Below are positions 43,238 to 52,000 of a stretch of DNA of 64,000 nucleotides, piece by piece. Below the pieces are notes generated by a model that did not search any database, had not been told where the DNA came from, and was given only the letters and a program-made list of their open reading frames with translations. The position numbers and the translations under genes were made by a program. Every line of letters starts with the position of its first letter. The stretch's first letter is position 1. Source of the DNA: Halobaculum rubrum (GTDB taxonomy: Archaea; Halobacteriota; Halobacteria; Halobacteriales; Haloferacaceae); the NCBI RefSeq assembly GCF_019880225.1, contig NZ_CP082284.1, positions 2,108,001 through 2,172,000 on the forward strand. Reading direction: 5' to 3'.

Positions 43238-43240
43238 GCT

Positions 43241-44128
43241 ATGCGAGTCACGGTACTGGGCGCGGGGACGATGGGCGCCGGCATCGCGCAAGCGGCCGCG
43301 ACCGCCGGGCACAGCGTCGCGCTGCGGGACGTGGAGGAGTCGTACGTCGAGGACGGCATCGCCCGCATCGACGACACGCTCTCGGCGGGCGTCGAACGCG
43401 GGAAGGTCGACCCGGACGCGCGCGAGGCAGCTCTCGACCGGATCGCGGGGACGACCGACCTCGCGGCGGCGGTCGACGGCGCCGACCTCGTGATCGAGGC
43501 GGTGCCGGAGGACGCGGAGCTCAAGAAGGAGGTGCTCGGCGCGGTCGAGGGACACGTCGACGCCGACGCGGTGCTGGCGTCGAACACGTCGGCGCTATCG
43601 GTGACGGAACTGGCGAGCGCGCTCGATCGGCCAGAGCGCCTGCTCGGACTCCACTTCTTCAACCCGGTTCACCTGATGGGACTGGTCGAGGTCGTCGTCG
43701 CCGAGCGCACCGACGACGCGACGCTCGCGACCGCCCACGAGTTCGTCGAGTCGCTGGACAAGGTCGCCGTCGAGGTGCGCGACTCGCCGGGGTTCGCCTC
43801 CTCGCGGCTGGGCGTCGCGCTCGGTGCCGAGGCGATCCGGATGTACGAGGGGGGCGTCGCCGGCGCCGCCGACATCGACGCCGCGATGGAGTTGGGGTAC
43901 AACCACCCGATGGGACCGCTGCAGCTGACGGACGTGATCGGGCTGGACGTGCGCCTGGACGTGTTGGAGTACCTGCGCGAGGAGTTGGGCGAGCGATTCC
44001 GCCCGCCGCAGGCGCTCAAGCGGAAGGTCCGCGCCGGCAAGCTGGGAAAGAAGACCGGCGAGGGGTTCTACGTCTGGGAGGACGGGGAGGCGGTTCGGCC
44101 CGCGGACGAGGCGGGTGAGGAACGATGA
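43241..44128 (+). CDS. hbd: 3-hydroxyacyl-CoA dehydrogenase
   Basis: NAD-dependent enzyme of 295 aa for the third step of beta-oxidation. The dinucleotide fold is VTVLGAGTMGAGIAQAAATAGHSVALRD (GxGxMGxGIA), followed by DLVIEAVPEDAELKKEV, ASNTSALSVTELA, and LLGLHFFNPVHLMGLVEVV with the catalytic His. The C-terminal domain has PGFASSRLGVALGAEAIRMYEGGVA and NHPMGPLQLTDVIGLD. It is coupled to the enoyl-CoA hydratase by an ATGA overlap. Confidence 0.94.
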   Translation: MRVTVLGAGTMGAGIAQAAATAGHSVALRDVEESYVEDGIARIDDTLSAGVERGKVDPDAREAALDRIAGTTDLAAAVDGADLVIEAVPEDAELKKEVLGAVEGHVDADAVLASNTSALSVTELASALDRPERLLGLHFFNPVHLMGLVEVVVAERTDDATLATAHEFVESLDKVAVEVRDSPGFASSRLGVALGAEAIRMYEGGVAGAADIDAAMELGYNHPMGPLQLTDVIGLDVRLDVLEYLREELGERFRPPQALKRKVRAGKLGKKTGEGFYVWEDGEAVRPADEAGEER

Positions 44129-44958
44129 CCGGCGATCCCGACACCGACCCCGAGACCGTCGTCGCCGACTGCGAGTTCGTCGACTGCGCGGTCGGCGACC
44201 GCGCCGACGGCGTCGCCACGGTCACGCTCTCGCGGCCGGACGCACGAAACGCCCTGAACGCACAGCTTCGCGAGGAGCTGAAACGCGTTCTCGACGCCAT
44301 CGAGCGCGAAGACAGCGGCGTCCGGGTCGTCGTGCTCACCGGCGCCGACGAGGCGGGGGCCTTCGTCGCCGGCGCGGACGTGACCGAGCTGCGCGAGCGC
44401 GACACGACCGAGCAGCGTCGCGCGAGCGACCGTCCGCGGGTGTACGAGCGCGTCGCCGACCTCCGGCGGCCGGTGATCGCTCGGATCAACGGCCACGCGC
44501 TCGGCGGGGGCTGTGAACTCGCGCAGGCGTGCGACGTACGAATCGCCCACGAGCGGGCGACGCTCGGCCAGCCGGAGATCAACCTGGGGCTCATCCCCGG
44601 CGGCGGCGGTACCCAGCGGCTCGTCAGGCTGGTCGGCGAGGGGCAGGCGATGAAGCTGATCTGTTCGGGGGAACTCATCGACGCCGAGGAGGCGGCCGAC
44701 ATCGGACTCGTCGACGAGGTCCACGGGGACGACGACTTCGACGACCGCGTGTACGACCTGGCGGCGTCGATGGCGGACAAGAGCCCCGTCGCGCTGGAGC
44801 ACGCCAAGAAGGCGGTACGAGCCGCCTCGCGGATGGGGCTCGACGAGGGGCTCGACTACGAGTCGGAGCTGTTCGTCGGGCTGTTCGCGACCGCGGACAA
44901 GGACGAGGGGATCGACGCGTTCCTCGAGGACCGCGAGCCGGAGTGGGAGGGCCGATAG
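44125..44958 (+). CDS. enoyl-CoA hydratase
   Basis: 277 aa, crotonase fold, hydrates trans-2-enoyl-CoA. It has VATVTLSRPDARNALNAQL, VVVLTGADEAGAFVAGADVTEL with the oxyanion loop, INGHALGGGCELAQACDVRIA and EINLGLIPGGGGTQRLVRLVG with the catalytic-type Glu positions, and GLVDEVHGDDD. The stop is followed by the convergent membrane gene at 45007. It forms a two-gene operon with the dehydrogenase, a plausible beta-oxidation unit. Confidence 0.92.
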   Translation: MTGDPDTDPETVVADCEFVDCAVGDRADGVATVTLSRPDARNALNAQLREELKRVLDAIEREDSGVRVVVLTGADEAGAFVAGADVTELRERDTTEQRRASDRPRVYERVADLRRPVIARINGHALGGGCELAQACDVRIAHERATLGQPEINLGLIPGGGGTQRLVRLVGEGQAMKLICSGELIDAEEAADIGLVDEVHGDDDFDDRVYDLAASMADKSPVALEHAKKAVRAASRMGLDEGLDYESELFVGLFATADKDEGIDAFLEDREPEWEGR

Positions 44959-45006
44959 GGGGAGTCGGGAGGAGAGTGGAGGCGAAGAGACGGCCCCGGA
45001 ACCGGC

Positions 45007-45534
45007 TCAGTACCGGGCCGCCGCGTCGACGATGCCGACCGTCTGGCCGACGCCGACGAGCGCGAGGCCGGCCAGCCGGACCGGCGCGTCGATGGGCGCA
45101 CCGGAAGCGAGCCCGACGACGTAGGCGACGGCGCCCGCGAGCGAGAGCGTCGCGGCCGCGTAGTTGACCGTTCGTGCGGTTCCCCGTGACTCACGGCCCG
45201 TGTACCACAGCGCGGGAACGGGGAGGAGGGTCCAGCCGACGACCGAGGTCGCGACCAGCGGCGACGACGCGGGATCCGCGGCGACGAGCAGCCCGACGGT
45301 GCCCGCGAGCGTGACGGGGATCCCGGCGAGGATCACGAGCCGCCACGCCCGGAGGACGCCCGTGGCCATGTCTCCCCACGAGAGCCCGACGAACGCGACG
45401 AGCAGCACGTCCATCACGAGGTGCGCGATCAGCACCGGTCGGTCGGCGACGGGTCCGAGGTGAGCGGCGACGGTGAACCCCCACGCGAGCGGAACGAGCC
45501 CGGCGGGCGCGGTCTCACGGGTGCGTCGGAACAC
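45007..45534 (-). CDS. integral membrane protein, unknown
   Basis: 175 aa from the GTG at 45534 (MFRRTRETAPAGLVPLAWGF). Five hydrophobic helices in VPLAWGFTVAAHLGP, VLIAHLVMDVLLVAFVGL, LVILAGIPVTLAGTVGLLV, VVGWTLLPVPALWY and LSLAGAVAYVVGLA. A TTTTCACC box lies about 27 nt upstream. No family motif recognised. It is convergent with the hydratase and co-directional with the next membrane gene. Confidence 0.65.
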   Translation of the reverse strand: MFRRTRETAPAGLVPLAWGFTVAAHLGPVADRPVLIAHLVMDVLLVAFVGLSWGDMATGVLRAWRLVILAGIPVTLAGTVGLLVAADPASSPLVATSVVGWTLLPVPALWYTGRESRGTARTVNYAAATLSLAGAVAYVVGLASGAPIDAPVRLAGLALVGVGQTVGIVDAAARY

Positions 45535-45571
45535 GCCGGCTCGACGGCGGTCGCGGTGAAAACGGTTCGGG

Positions 45572-46048
45572 CTACAGGACGGCGACGCCGACGACGGGGA
45601 CGAGGACGAGCAGGTAGACGGCGGCCTCGATCGCCCACGCCCGGCGGATCCGACGGAGCCGCTGACGGGGGAGCCCGCTCGAGCGCGGCAACACGACGAG
45701 CGCGAAGAAACCGACCATCGGCGGGTACATGAGCACGGCCGCGGCAACCAGGGAGATCGGGCCCGAACCAAGCACGCTCCCGACCGCGAGCAGCAGCCAG
45801 ACGTACAGCGCTCCCGAGAGCGTCCCGGCGACGTAGTGAACGACCGACGCGAGGCGTTCGGGCGAGTTGTCGGGGTGGGTGTCGGTGAGGACGCCGGCGG
45901 CGACGCGCGGCGGCGTCCAGCCCTCGTCGATCCGGTCCATCACGCGATCCATCGCGAGCGTCGCGACGACGCCGGCGACGAGGCCGACGAGGAACAGCAG
46001 CGGTACCGAGATCGGAACGGCGGCTTGCGCGAGCACGGACGTGTCCAC
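45572..46048 (-). CDS. integral membrane protein, unknown
   Basis: 158 aa from a GTG at 46048; a longer start at 46096 is open but less likely. Four helices: PISVPLLFLVGLVAGVVATLAM, VVHYVAGTLSGALYVWLLLAVG, PISLVAAAVLMYPPMVGFFALVVL and AWAIEAAVYLLVLVPVVGVAVL. DRVMDRIDEGWTPPRVAAGVL is a conserved-looking cytoplasmic loop. It is followed 37 nt later by the 45007 membrane gene; they may form a pair. No function assigned. Confidence 0.65.
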   Translation of the reverse strand: MDTSVLAQAAVPISVPLLFLVGLVAGVVATLAMDRVMDRIDEGWTPPRVAAGVLTDTHPDNSPERLASVVHYVAGTLSGALYVWLLLAVGSVLGSGPISLVAAAVLMYPPMVGFFALVVLPRSSGLPRQRLRRIRRAWAIEAAVYLLVLVPVVGVAVL

Positions 46049-46129
46049 GGGCGCAAGCCACCTATCGGTTTCCGCTGTCGGGGAGCGAAGGACCACCGCA
46101 ACCCGGGCGCCCGCGCGGCGACTCGTCGG

Positions 46130-46618
46130 TCAGTCGTCGGTGATGCGGACCCACTCCTCCAGCGTGAAGCGGTCGAACTCGGTCGACTCGACCAGCTCCC
46201 AGTCGGCCTCGTCCCACTCCGGGTAGGTGGTGTCGCCCTCGTACTCGCCGTGGACGCGGCTGAGCACCATCCGATCGACGTGCGGCTGGAACAGCTCGTA
46301 GATCGCTCCCCCGCCGATCACGGAGGCGGTGTCGACGTCGAGCGATTCGGCGATCTCGACGGCCTCGTCCACGTCGGCGGCGACGTGTGCCGTGTCGGCG
46401 TCGACCGAGTCGACGCTGCGCGAGAGGACGATCCGTGCCGACCCGGGGAGGTCGTCCAGCATCGACTCGAACGTCCGGCGGCCGAGGATCACCGGGTCGT
46501 TCGCGATTCGGTCGCGGTACTGCCGTTTGTCCGCGGGGATTGAGGGCCACGGGAGTTCGCCGTCGTCGCCGATGACGCCGTTGTCCGCGACTGCGGCGAC
46601 GGATACGAGTTCGACCAT
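46130..46618 (-). CDS. folA: dihydrofolate reductase
   Basis: 162 aa, NADPH-dependent enzyme making tetrahydrofolate. [38 protein letters not shown] shows the N-terminal fold with the substrate loop and the acidic residue region; [14 protein letters not shown] and RIVLSRS are the cofactor region; [37 protein letters not shown] is the conserved IGGGxIY block. An in-frame extension far upstream is not coding-like. Two DHFR types exist in haloarchaea; this looks like the HdrA/HdrB class. Confidence 0.93.
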   Translation of the reverse strand: MVELVSVAAVADNGVIGDDGELPWPSIPADKRQYRDRIANDPVILGRRTFESMLDDLPGSARIVLSRSVDSVDADTAHVAADVDEAVEIAESLDVDTASVIGGGAIYELFQPHVDRMVLSRVHGEYEGDTTYPEWDEADWELVESTEFDRFTLEEWVRITDD

Positions 46619-46751
46619 ACGGCGACCACGGGGCCCCCGGACATACCGTTTTCCCGCGGCGCCTCGGCTGACAGCCTGCGTCGGGGACGTCCGATCGACT
46701 TCGATCCGGCCCGACTCATCACGCCACCGCGAGTAGCCTCTCCCCTCCACC

Positions 46752-46763
46752 ACGGTTATGTAC
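46752..46763 (+). promoter_or_regulatory. TATA box of the tubulin-superfamily gene
   Basis: GGTTATGTACTC, centred about 29 nt before the ATG at 46788. Decides the start in favour of MQIGVVGVG over the in-frame ATG at 46758. Confidence 0.6.
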
Positions 46764-46787
46764 TCGCGGCGGTCGCCTTCACTCGAC

Positions 46788-48032
46788 ATGCAGATCGGAG
46801 TCGTCGGCGTCGGCCGGGGCGGCACCGCGCTCGTGGACGCGCTGCTGGCGGACGACGCGGGGCGCGACACGGACTCCCTCGTCGGCGCGGTCGCCATCGA
46901 CACCGACGCGGGCACGCTCGCGGACCTCGAGCGTGTCGCCGAGGACGATCGGCACCTGCTCGGGACGGTCCACACGGAGGGAGCGGGAACCGCCGGCGAC
47001 ACGGAACTGGCCGCCGAGATCGCTCGCGAGGAGCGGCCGGAACTCCAGGCGGCGGCCGATTCGCTTCCCGTCGGACAGATGGACGCCGCGCTCGTGTGTG
47101 CAGCGGTCGGCGGCGGTACCGGTGCGGGCATCGCCCCGGCGGTCGTCGACCTGCTCGGGCAGGTGACGAGCACCCCGGTGTACGCGCTCGGTGTCCTCCC
47201 GGGCGTCGCCGAGGTCGGCGGCGACGGCGACGCCGCCGACGCGACGGCCGACGGGCCGAAGCGGTCGACCGCCGCCGGCGCCGGTAGCGACGCCGGTAAC
47301 GGGTCTGTGAACGGGGGGGCCGCCGGAGCCGACGACCGCGACCGACCGGAGGGACCGGACCGGCCAATCGCGTCGAACGCGGCGGGCGCGGTGCGCGCGC
47401 TCTCGGCCGCGAGCGACGACCTGTTGCTCGCCGATCTCGACGTGTGGCGCGCCAGCGGCGGCACGTACGCCGACGCGTGGCCGCAGTTGGACGCCGCGGT
47501 CGCCGGACGGCTCGGGGCGCTGTTGGCCGCTGGCGAGGCGGTCGACCCGACGCCGGAGCGCGTCCTCGACGCCAGCGAGCTGACGAACACCCTCGGCGCC
47601 GGCGGCGTCACCGCGCTCGGCACCGCGGCCACCGCGGTCGAGAACGGTCGTCGCACGGGACTCGTCGGCGGCCTGCTCGACCGCGTCGGCGGCGCCGACG
47701 GCCCCGCAGTCGACGAGGGCGAGGCGGTGTCGATCGCGACCAACGCCGCCCGGAAGGCGATCGCCCACCGGCTCAGCCTCCCGTGTGACCCCACCAGCGC
47801 GTCGCGCGCGGCGGTCGTGTTCCGCGCGCCGCCGGCGTGGCTCAGCCGCCGCGGGCTCGAACGCGCCCGGAGCCTGATCGAGGAGGAGACCGGGGTGCCG
47901 GAGATCCGCTGGGGGGATCACCCCGACCCGACCGCCGAGGAGTTCCGCGTCACGGTGCTGCTGTCCGGGATCTCCACCGCCGACCGGCTCGCCGCGCTCG
48001 GCGACGCTGTCGACCCCACGCGGCTCGGGTGA
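46788..48032 (+). CDS. divergent tubulin/FtsZ-superfamily (CetZ-like) GTPase-fold protein
   Basis: 414 aa. The N-terminus [23 protein letters not shown] is the first strand and T1-type loop; [21 protein letters not shown] contains the GGGTGAG phosphate loop at residues 108-114. In FtsZ the T7 loop reads NxDxxD; the matching place here is VLDASEL (V259, D261, E264), so the Asn and the second Asp of the catalytic pair are changed. A Gly/Asp/Ala-rich linker lies at about 142-195. It is unlike canonical FtsZ1/FtsZ2 and may be a non-canonical cytoskeletal protein. Confidence 0.72.
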   Translation: MQIGVVGVGRGGTALVDALLADDAGRDTDSLVGAVAIDTDAGTLADLERVAEDDRHLLGTVHTEGAGTAGDTELAAEIAREERPELQAAADSLPVGQMDAALVCAAVGGGTGAGIAPAVVDLLGQVTSTPVYALGVLPGVAEVGGDGDAADATADGPKRSTAAGAGSDAGNGSVNGGAAGADDRDRPEGPDRPIASNAAGAVRALSAASDDLLLADLDVWRASGGTYADAWPQLDAAVAGRLGALLAAGEAVDPTPERVLDASELTNTLGAGGVTALGTAATAVENGRRTGLVGGLLDRVGGADGPAVDEGEAVSIATNAARKAIAHRLSLPCDPTSASRAAVVFRAPPAWLSRRGLERARSLIEEETGVPEIRWGDHPDPTAEEFRVTVLLSGISTADRLAALGDAVDPTRLG

Positions 48033-48120
48033 CCGGTTACCGGAGGCGAATCGCCGTCGCCGGACCGCCTATCGCCGCCGAACCGACCCGTTTAGGGCGA
48101 TCCCCACGCGAGTGTCGTGT

Positions 48121-48366
48121 ATGACTACCGACGGGAGAGCCGGGACCGACGATCCGCCCGGCGGAAGCGACGAACCGACCGTCCCCATCGTCTGCGAGGA
48201 GTGTGACACCCGAACGCGCGTGCCGCTGTCGGAGCTCGCGGACCAACTTCGGCGCCACAACGAGACGAGACACGACGGCGAGGACGTCGCCGGCGTCGAG
48301 CCCGCGCTCGCCGACCGGATCGCCGATCTGGCCGCCGAGGACATGGGGCTGTTGGACGGGGAGTGA
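48121..48366 (+). CDS. small zinc-finger-like protein
   Basis: 81 aa. CEECDTRTRVPLSELADQLRRHNETRHDGED carries a CxxC and H(x4)H spacing like a C2H2-type finger. The rest is acidic. The ATG at 48121 is chosen because the 3 codons upstream look random. Probable regulator or small RNA/DNA binder; role unknown. It is 89 nt downstream of the tubulin-like gene. Confidence 0.6.
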   Translation: MTTDGRAGTDDPPGGSDEPTVPIVCEECDTRTRVPLSELADQLRRHNETRHDGEDVAGVEPALADRIADLAAEDMGLLDGE

Positions 48367-48411
48367 GCGTGGTTCCCCGTCACCGTCGCCGCTCGATCCG
48401 TCCGAACCGGA

Positions 48412-49656
48412 TCAAGTAACCGGCTCCCGTAGCGCCCACGTGTCGGCCGTCGGATCCAGGTTCGAGGGTTCGGTTCCTCGGTCGGTGAGAACGCCCGCGT
48501 GATACAGCATGGTCTTCAGTTGAAACACCGTCGGCGCGTGATACACGGTCCCGTCGGTCAGTTCCGCTCGCCGTAACTCGCCGTCCGCGTCCAACACGCG
48601 ACCCCGAACCTCGTCGTCGCCGCGCACGAACAGCTCGACGGTGAACGAGGGGTGCAGTTCGTGGAGGTACTCCGCGAACTGTGGGAGGGTCGGAGCGGCG
48701 ACTCCGTCCTCGTGGAGTCGCTGGAGTTCCTCGACGAGCAGCTGCGTCGCCGGATACGCGTAGACGACGCGGCGGGTGAGTAGCCCCCACTTCGGCGCGA
48801 GATCACAGAACCGTGCCCGCGAGCGCTTCCAGTCGTCGAATACCTGAAGCGCAGCATCGACCGACCCGTATTCCCGGAGCACGAACCGGACGACCTCCCG
48901 GCCGAGGGGTGTCAGCCGAGCCGAGGCGGGTTGGCCGTCGATGGGGTTCAGGAAGGCCGCCCCGGTTCTGGCGTCATCAGTTGCGCGCACGACGTACTCC
49001 GCGAGGATCTGTTCTGTGTCCCGTTCGTGGTAGACAGCGAGTGGATACGCGAGGTAGTTCTTTGGATGATTGAGGCCGAACGACTTGCCGGCGACGCCTT
49101 GCGCACTGGCCTGGAATCGGATAGCCGTCGTCTCTGTCGTCGTTCGGCTCCCGACGACGCGGGGGGTTTCGACCGGATCGACGGTGCCGTCAGGCGTCAC
49201 GCCAAGGATCCCGACGTTCAACTCACGAGCGAGCGTCCGGGCGGACTGCGAGACGGTGTCGGCCGGGGCGGCGACGTACGCGGCGTTCGCGTCGTGGAGC
49301 CGGTCGTACGCCTGGACGATTCCGCGCTCGACGTCGGCGGCGCTCCGATTCGTGTGGCCTTTCGCTTCGACGACCACCAGCGGCGGGTCGTCGCCGAGGC
49401 GGTCTACGGCCAGGAACTCGTCGCTCAGCAGCCGCACGCCGACGAGGTCAGGGTAGCCGGAGCCGACGCGGACGTGGTTGAACGGCGCCAGTTCGTCCGT
49501 GATGTCCGGATCGATGGACTCGTTTGCGAGCCACTGGTCGGACGAGAACTGGGTATCGACGACCGCGTACCCATCGTCGGCGTCGTCGGGGAACAGGCGG
49601 CGCTTCGCGTGCGCCAACACGCGCGGTTCCGAGAGCGGCGACGCCGCGCTTGCCAT
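48412..49656 (-). CDS. PD-(D/E)XK nuclease-like protein of unknown role
   Basis: 414 aa from an ATG at 49656, with a TTCATAAG box about 28 nt upstream. The N-terminal part shows the restriction-endonuclease-fold pattern: GSGYPDLVGVRLL (Asp70) and, 27 residues later, PPLVVVEAKGHTN (Glu97 and Lys99), with a following helix that aligns with the usual Gln motif. A DNA-binding or helical C-terminal region follows (ARLTPLGREVVRFVLREYGSVDAALQVF, RVVYAYPATQLLVEELQRLHEDG). The next gene, a truncated ATPase remnant, also carries a nuclease-like fold. It may be a defence or DNA-processing protein; no partner gene is clear. Confidence 0.7.
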   Translation of the reverse strand: MASAASPLSEPRVLAHAKRRLFPDDADDGYAVVDTQFSSDQWLANESIDPDITDELAPFNHVRVGSGYPDLVGVRLLSDEFLAVDRLGDDPPLVVVEAKGHTNRSAADVERGIVQAYDRLHDANAAYVAAPADTVSQSARTLARELNVGILGVTPDGTVDPVETPRVVGSRTTTETTAIRFQASAQGVAGKSFGLNHPKNYLAYPLAVYHERDTEQILAEYVVRATDDARTGAAFLNPIDGQPASARLTPLGREVVRFVLREYGSVDAALQVFDDWKRSRARFCDLAPKWGLLTRRVVYAYPATQLLVEELQRLHEDGVAAPTLPQFAEYLHELHPSFTVELFVRGDDEVRGRVLDADGELRRAELTDGTVYHAPTVFQLKTMLYHAGVLTDRGTEPSNLDPTADTWALREPVT

Positions 49657-49708
49657 GACGGTACACTGCTATCACCAGCTTATGAAGATGGGGGTGAGCG
49701 CGGGATGA

Positions 49709-50401
49709 AGAGATACGTCATTATGGAACCCCGCACGATACATGAATATTCTCGAGGCGATCGCAACCGGGCACACGACCCCCAACGAGATCTCGGGGGC
49801 GACCGGGATCGATTCGGGGCCGCTGTCGAAGTACCTCCAGACCCTCCGGCGGCTGCGGTTGATCGACCGCGAGGTACCCGTGACGGCGTCGGAAAAGCAG
49901 TCCAAGCGGTCGCGGTATCTGGTGGCCGACGAGTTCCTCCGGTTCTGGTTCCGGTTCGTCGAACCGAATCGCTTCAGCATCGAAGAAGCACCCGACGTCG
50001 TCTACGACGGAACGATCGAGCCGAATCTCCCCGACCACGTCGCAACGACGTTCGAGGACGTCTGTCAAGAGGCCGTCTGGGAAGCGATCCGTCGTGGCGA
50101 ACTCAAGTCGTATTCCGAAGTCGGGCGGTGGTGGTACGGCGAAGACGAGATCGACATCGTTGGACTCGCCCCGGATACCGACCGGATCTTGTTCGCGGAA
50201 TGTAACTGGACGAGCGAGCCGGTTAGTCCCGCCCTTGTGTCACAGCTGCGGGAGAAAGCCGAGCGTGTTCGCTGGGGGCCGGACACGCGCGACGAGGAAT
50301 TCGCGTTGTTCTCGAAAAGCGGGTTCGTCGATGGATTCGCTGACGACGTAGATAATAACTGGTCGCTGTACGGGCTGCGTGAAATGAGAGCTCTTCTGTA
50401 G
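49709..50401 (+). pseudogene. 5'-truncated DUF234-type archaeal ATPase remnant
   Basis: Only the C-terminal half of an archaeal ATPase (PF01637 with DUF234) remains. A translatable piece begins with the ATG at 49742 (MNILEAIATGHTTPNEISGATGIDSGPLSKYLQTLRRLRLIDREVPV), the winged-helix region, and ends at 50401. In-frame codons before that ATG read LWNPARY, the usual family sequence just before MNILEAI, then a stop is met at 49706-49708, so the AAA+ domain is missing. The C-terminal nuclease-like fold has EIDIVGL and FAECNW; relatives usually have ECKW, so the Lys is probably lost (Asn155 in the 219-aa count). It may still be expressed from its own promoter. Confidence 0.72.
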
Positions 50402-50704
50402 TCGAACTACCCAACTTCTGTCGACCCAATACTCCCGTTCCTGTCGCAGCACGCGTCTGAACAAGGTCCCTCACTTGTAGACAACAACGCGTGAACGGTG
50501 AGAGCGATCAGGTAGTGTCGATGACACATCTAACGAGTCATTGATCATGGCTATCCCAGCCCGGTTTAGCTGTGCGCGATCCTCAGCAGCGAACACGCTC
50601 GTTCGGAATCGTTCGCCTATCGAACGGAATCAAAGTCAGCAGACACGGTTGGCATATAAGTAACCCGCCCACGTCTATCGAATTCGGACCGTTCGGAAAA
50701 CGAA
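50402..50704. other. AT-richer gene-free stretch between the ATPase remnant and tRNA-Arg
   Basis: About 300 nt with clearly lower GC than the rest of the window. It contains GCATATAAGTAACC near 50655, which reads as a TATA-like patch on either strand, but no reading frame of convincing composition follows. No inverted or direct repeat of the tRNA 3' end was seen that would mark an attachment site. It may be leftover from an excised element. Confidence 0.4.
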
Positions 50705-50779
50705 TGGGCGCTGCAGGATTTGAACCCGCGACAGCTTGGTCCGAAGCCAAGCACTCTGTCCAGACTGAGCTAAGCGCCC
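50705..50779 (-). tRNA. tRNA-Arg (anticodon TCG)
   Basis: On the minus strand the sequence runs GGGCGCTTAGCTCAGTC... and ends AGCGCCC plus discriminator A. The acceptor stem GGGCGCT/AGCGCCC is perfect; the anticodon arm is CTTGG/CCAAG around the loop CTTCGGA, giving anticodon TCG; the T arm is GCGGG/CCTGC with TTCAAAT. No intron. The CCA is not encoded, as usual in archaea. Confidence 0.95.
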
Positions 50780-50802
50780 GCAGCCGTTCATACCCGACAG
50801 GC

Positions 50803-50815
50803 CCGCTTAAGTCCC
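50803..50815 (-). promoter_or_regulatory. promoter of tRNA-Arg
   Basis: On the minus strand GGGACTTAAGCGG lies about 29 nt before the tRNA 5' end, the normal archaeal TATA position for a tRNA gene. Confidence 0.6.
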
Positions 50816-51089
50816 GCGCTTCGGATCGCTGGACGAGACCGAAAATATGGAGCCACCAGTCGATGGTCACCGGTGGGCGACGACGGGTACCGACGGTCGG
50901 GGCGGAGACGGGCAGTCGGTCGGGCGTCGCTTCCATGTCGGGTTGTATTCCGGTGTCGAGCCCTTCGCACGGTCGCAGTTCCATCGGCGGAACAGTGGCA
51001 TCGGAACGTTCGGGCTCTCCCCCGAACGCTCTCTCGGAGTCCTCCGGACGTCGGGGTGTTCCGAAGACCGGCGTCGCGGTCGTCCCGCG

Positions 51090-51100
51090 TCCTTTATCCT
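51090..51100 (+). promoter_or_regulatory. TATA box of the UbiA-type prenyltransferase gene
   Basis: TCCTTTATCCT, centred 28 nt before the ATG at 51124. Confidence 0.6.
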
Positions 51101-51123
51101 TGCCCGGCGGGTGACCGCGAACC

Positions 51124-51969
51124 ATGAACGCGACCCGGTCGATCGGCGGCTTCCTCGAGCTCGCCCGCGTCGGCAACGCGGTCGCGGCGGGTGCGCTCAC
51201 CTTCGTCGGCTCGTTCGTCGCGGGAGGGCTCGACACGCTCTGGGCTGTCGCACTCGCGGTGATCGCGACTGCGGCGGCGACGGGCGCGGGAAACGCGGTC
51301 AACGACTACTTCGATCGCGATATCGACGCCGTGAACAGACCGGATCGCCCGATCCCGAGCGGTCGGGTGTCGGCCCGCGCGGCCGCCGGGTTCGCGGCGG
51401 CGTTGTTTCTGGTCGCCACCGCCGCCGCGCTGTCGCTGCCGCCGCTGGCGCTGGCGATCGCGATCGTGAACCTCCTGGCGCTTTTGGCGTACACGCAGCT
51501 GTTCAAGGGGCTACCCGCAGTGGGCAACGTCGTCGTCGCGTATCTCACCGGCTCGACGTTCCTGTTCGGGGCGGCCGCAGTCGGGCCGATCGCGCCGCCG
51601 ACGTGGACGCTGTTCGGGCTCGCCGCGACGGCGACGTTCGCCCGCGAGGTGGTGAAGGACGTGGAGGACACGGCGGGCGATCGCGAGGAGGGGCTCCGGA
51701 CGCTTCCGATCGTCGTCGGCGAGGGTCCCGCGCTCGCGCTCGCGACGGTCGCGATGGCGGCGGCAACGCTGGCGAGCGTGCTCCCGTACGTCGACGGGAC
51801 GTTCGGCCCGGCGTACCTCGCCGTCGTCGTGCCCGCGGACGCGACGATGCTCGGCGCAACTGCGTGGGGATTCCGTGACCCGGCGGCGGCCCAGCGGTGG
51901 ATCAAGCGTGGGACCTTCCTCGCGGCGGCGGCGTTCGTCGCGGGCCGTCTCGTAACGGTGGTCGGGTAG
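51124..51969 (+). CDS. ubiA: geranylgeranylglycerol-phosphate geranylgeranyltransferase (archaeal lipid UbiA)
   Basis: 281 aa membrane prenyltransferase that adds the second geranylgeranyl chain in archaeol synthesis (DGGGP synthase). The first Asp-rich motif is AVNDYFDRDIDAVNRPDRPIPSG at residues 58-80 and the second is VKDVEDTAGDREEGLRTLP near 180. About eight hydrophobic helices. MNATRSIGGFLELARVGNAVAAGAL matches the archaeal type rather than MenA. This and menA in the same window make the distinction useful. Confidence 0.92.
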   Translation: MNATRSIGGFLELARVGNAVAAGALTFVGSFVAGGLDTLWAVALAVIATAAATGAGNAVNDYFDRDIDAVNRPDRPIPSGRVSARAAAGFAAALFLVATAAALSLPPLALAIAIVNLLALLAYTQLFKGLPAVGNVVVAYLTGSTFLFGAAAVGPIAPPTWTLFGLAATATFAREVVKDVEDTAGDREEGLRTLPIVVGEGPALALATVAMAAATLASVLPYVDGTFGPAYLAVVVPADATMLGATAWGFRDPAAAQRWIKRGTFLAAAAFVAGRLVTVVG

Positions 51970-52000
51970 TCGTGCAACGGCGTCACGTCGCCCATCCAAT

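Larger units (their letters stand above)
50780..51123. other. gene-free stretch with two promoters
   Basis: 344 nt between the divergent tRNA-Arg and the UbiA gene. It holds the tRNA promoter at its left end and the UbiA TATA box at its right end. Candidate frames inside are of poor composition, so I see no gene. GAAAATATGG near 50843 is an AT-rich patch with no obvious target. Confidence 0.45.

Noticed and set aside
43160-43240. In-frame N-terminal extension of the 3-hydroxyacyl-CoA dehydrogenase from 43160
   Set aside because: It crosses the TATA box and both direct repeats and contains a poly-G tract; the conserved fold starts at 43241.
46758-46787. ATG at 46758 as start of the tubulin-like gene
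   Set aside because: It lies within the TATA box region; MQIGVVGVG at 46788 begins the conserved first strand.
50402-50704. Possible attachment site or integrase at tRNA-Arg
   Set aside because: No copy of the tRNA 3' end and no integrase gene within the window.
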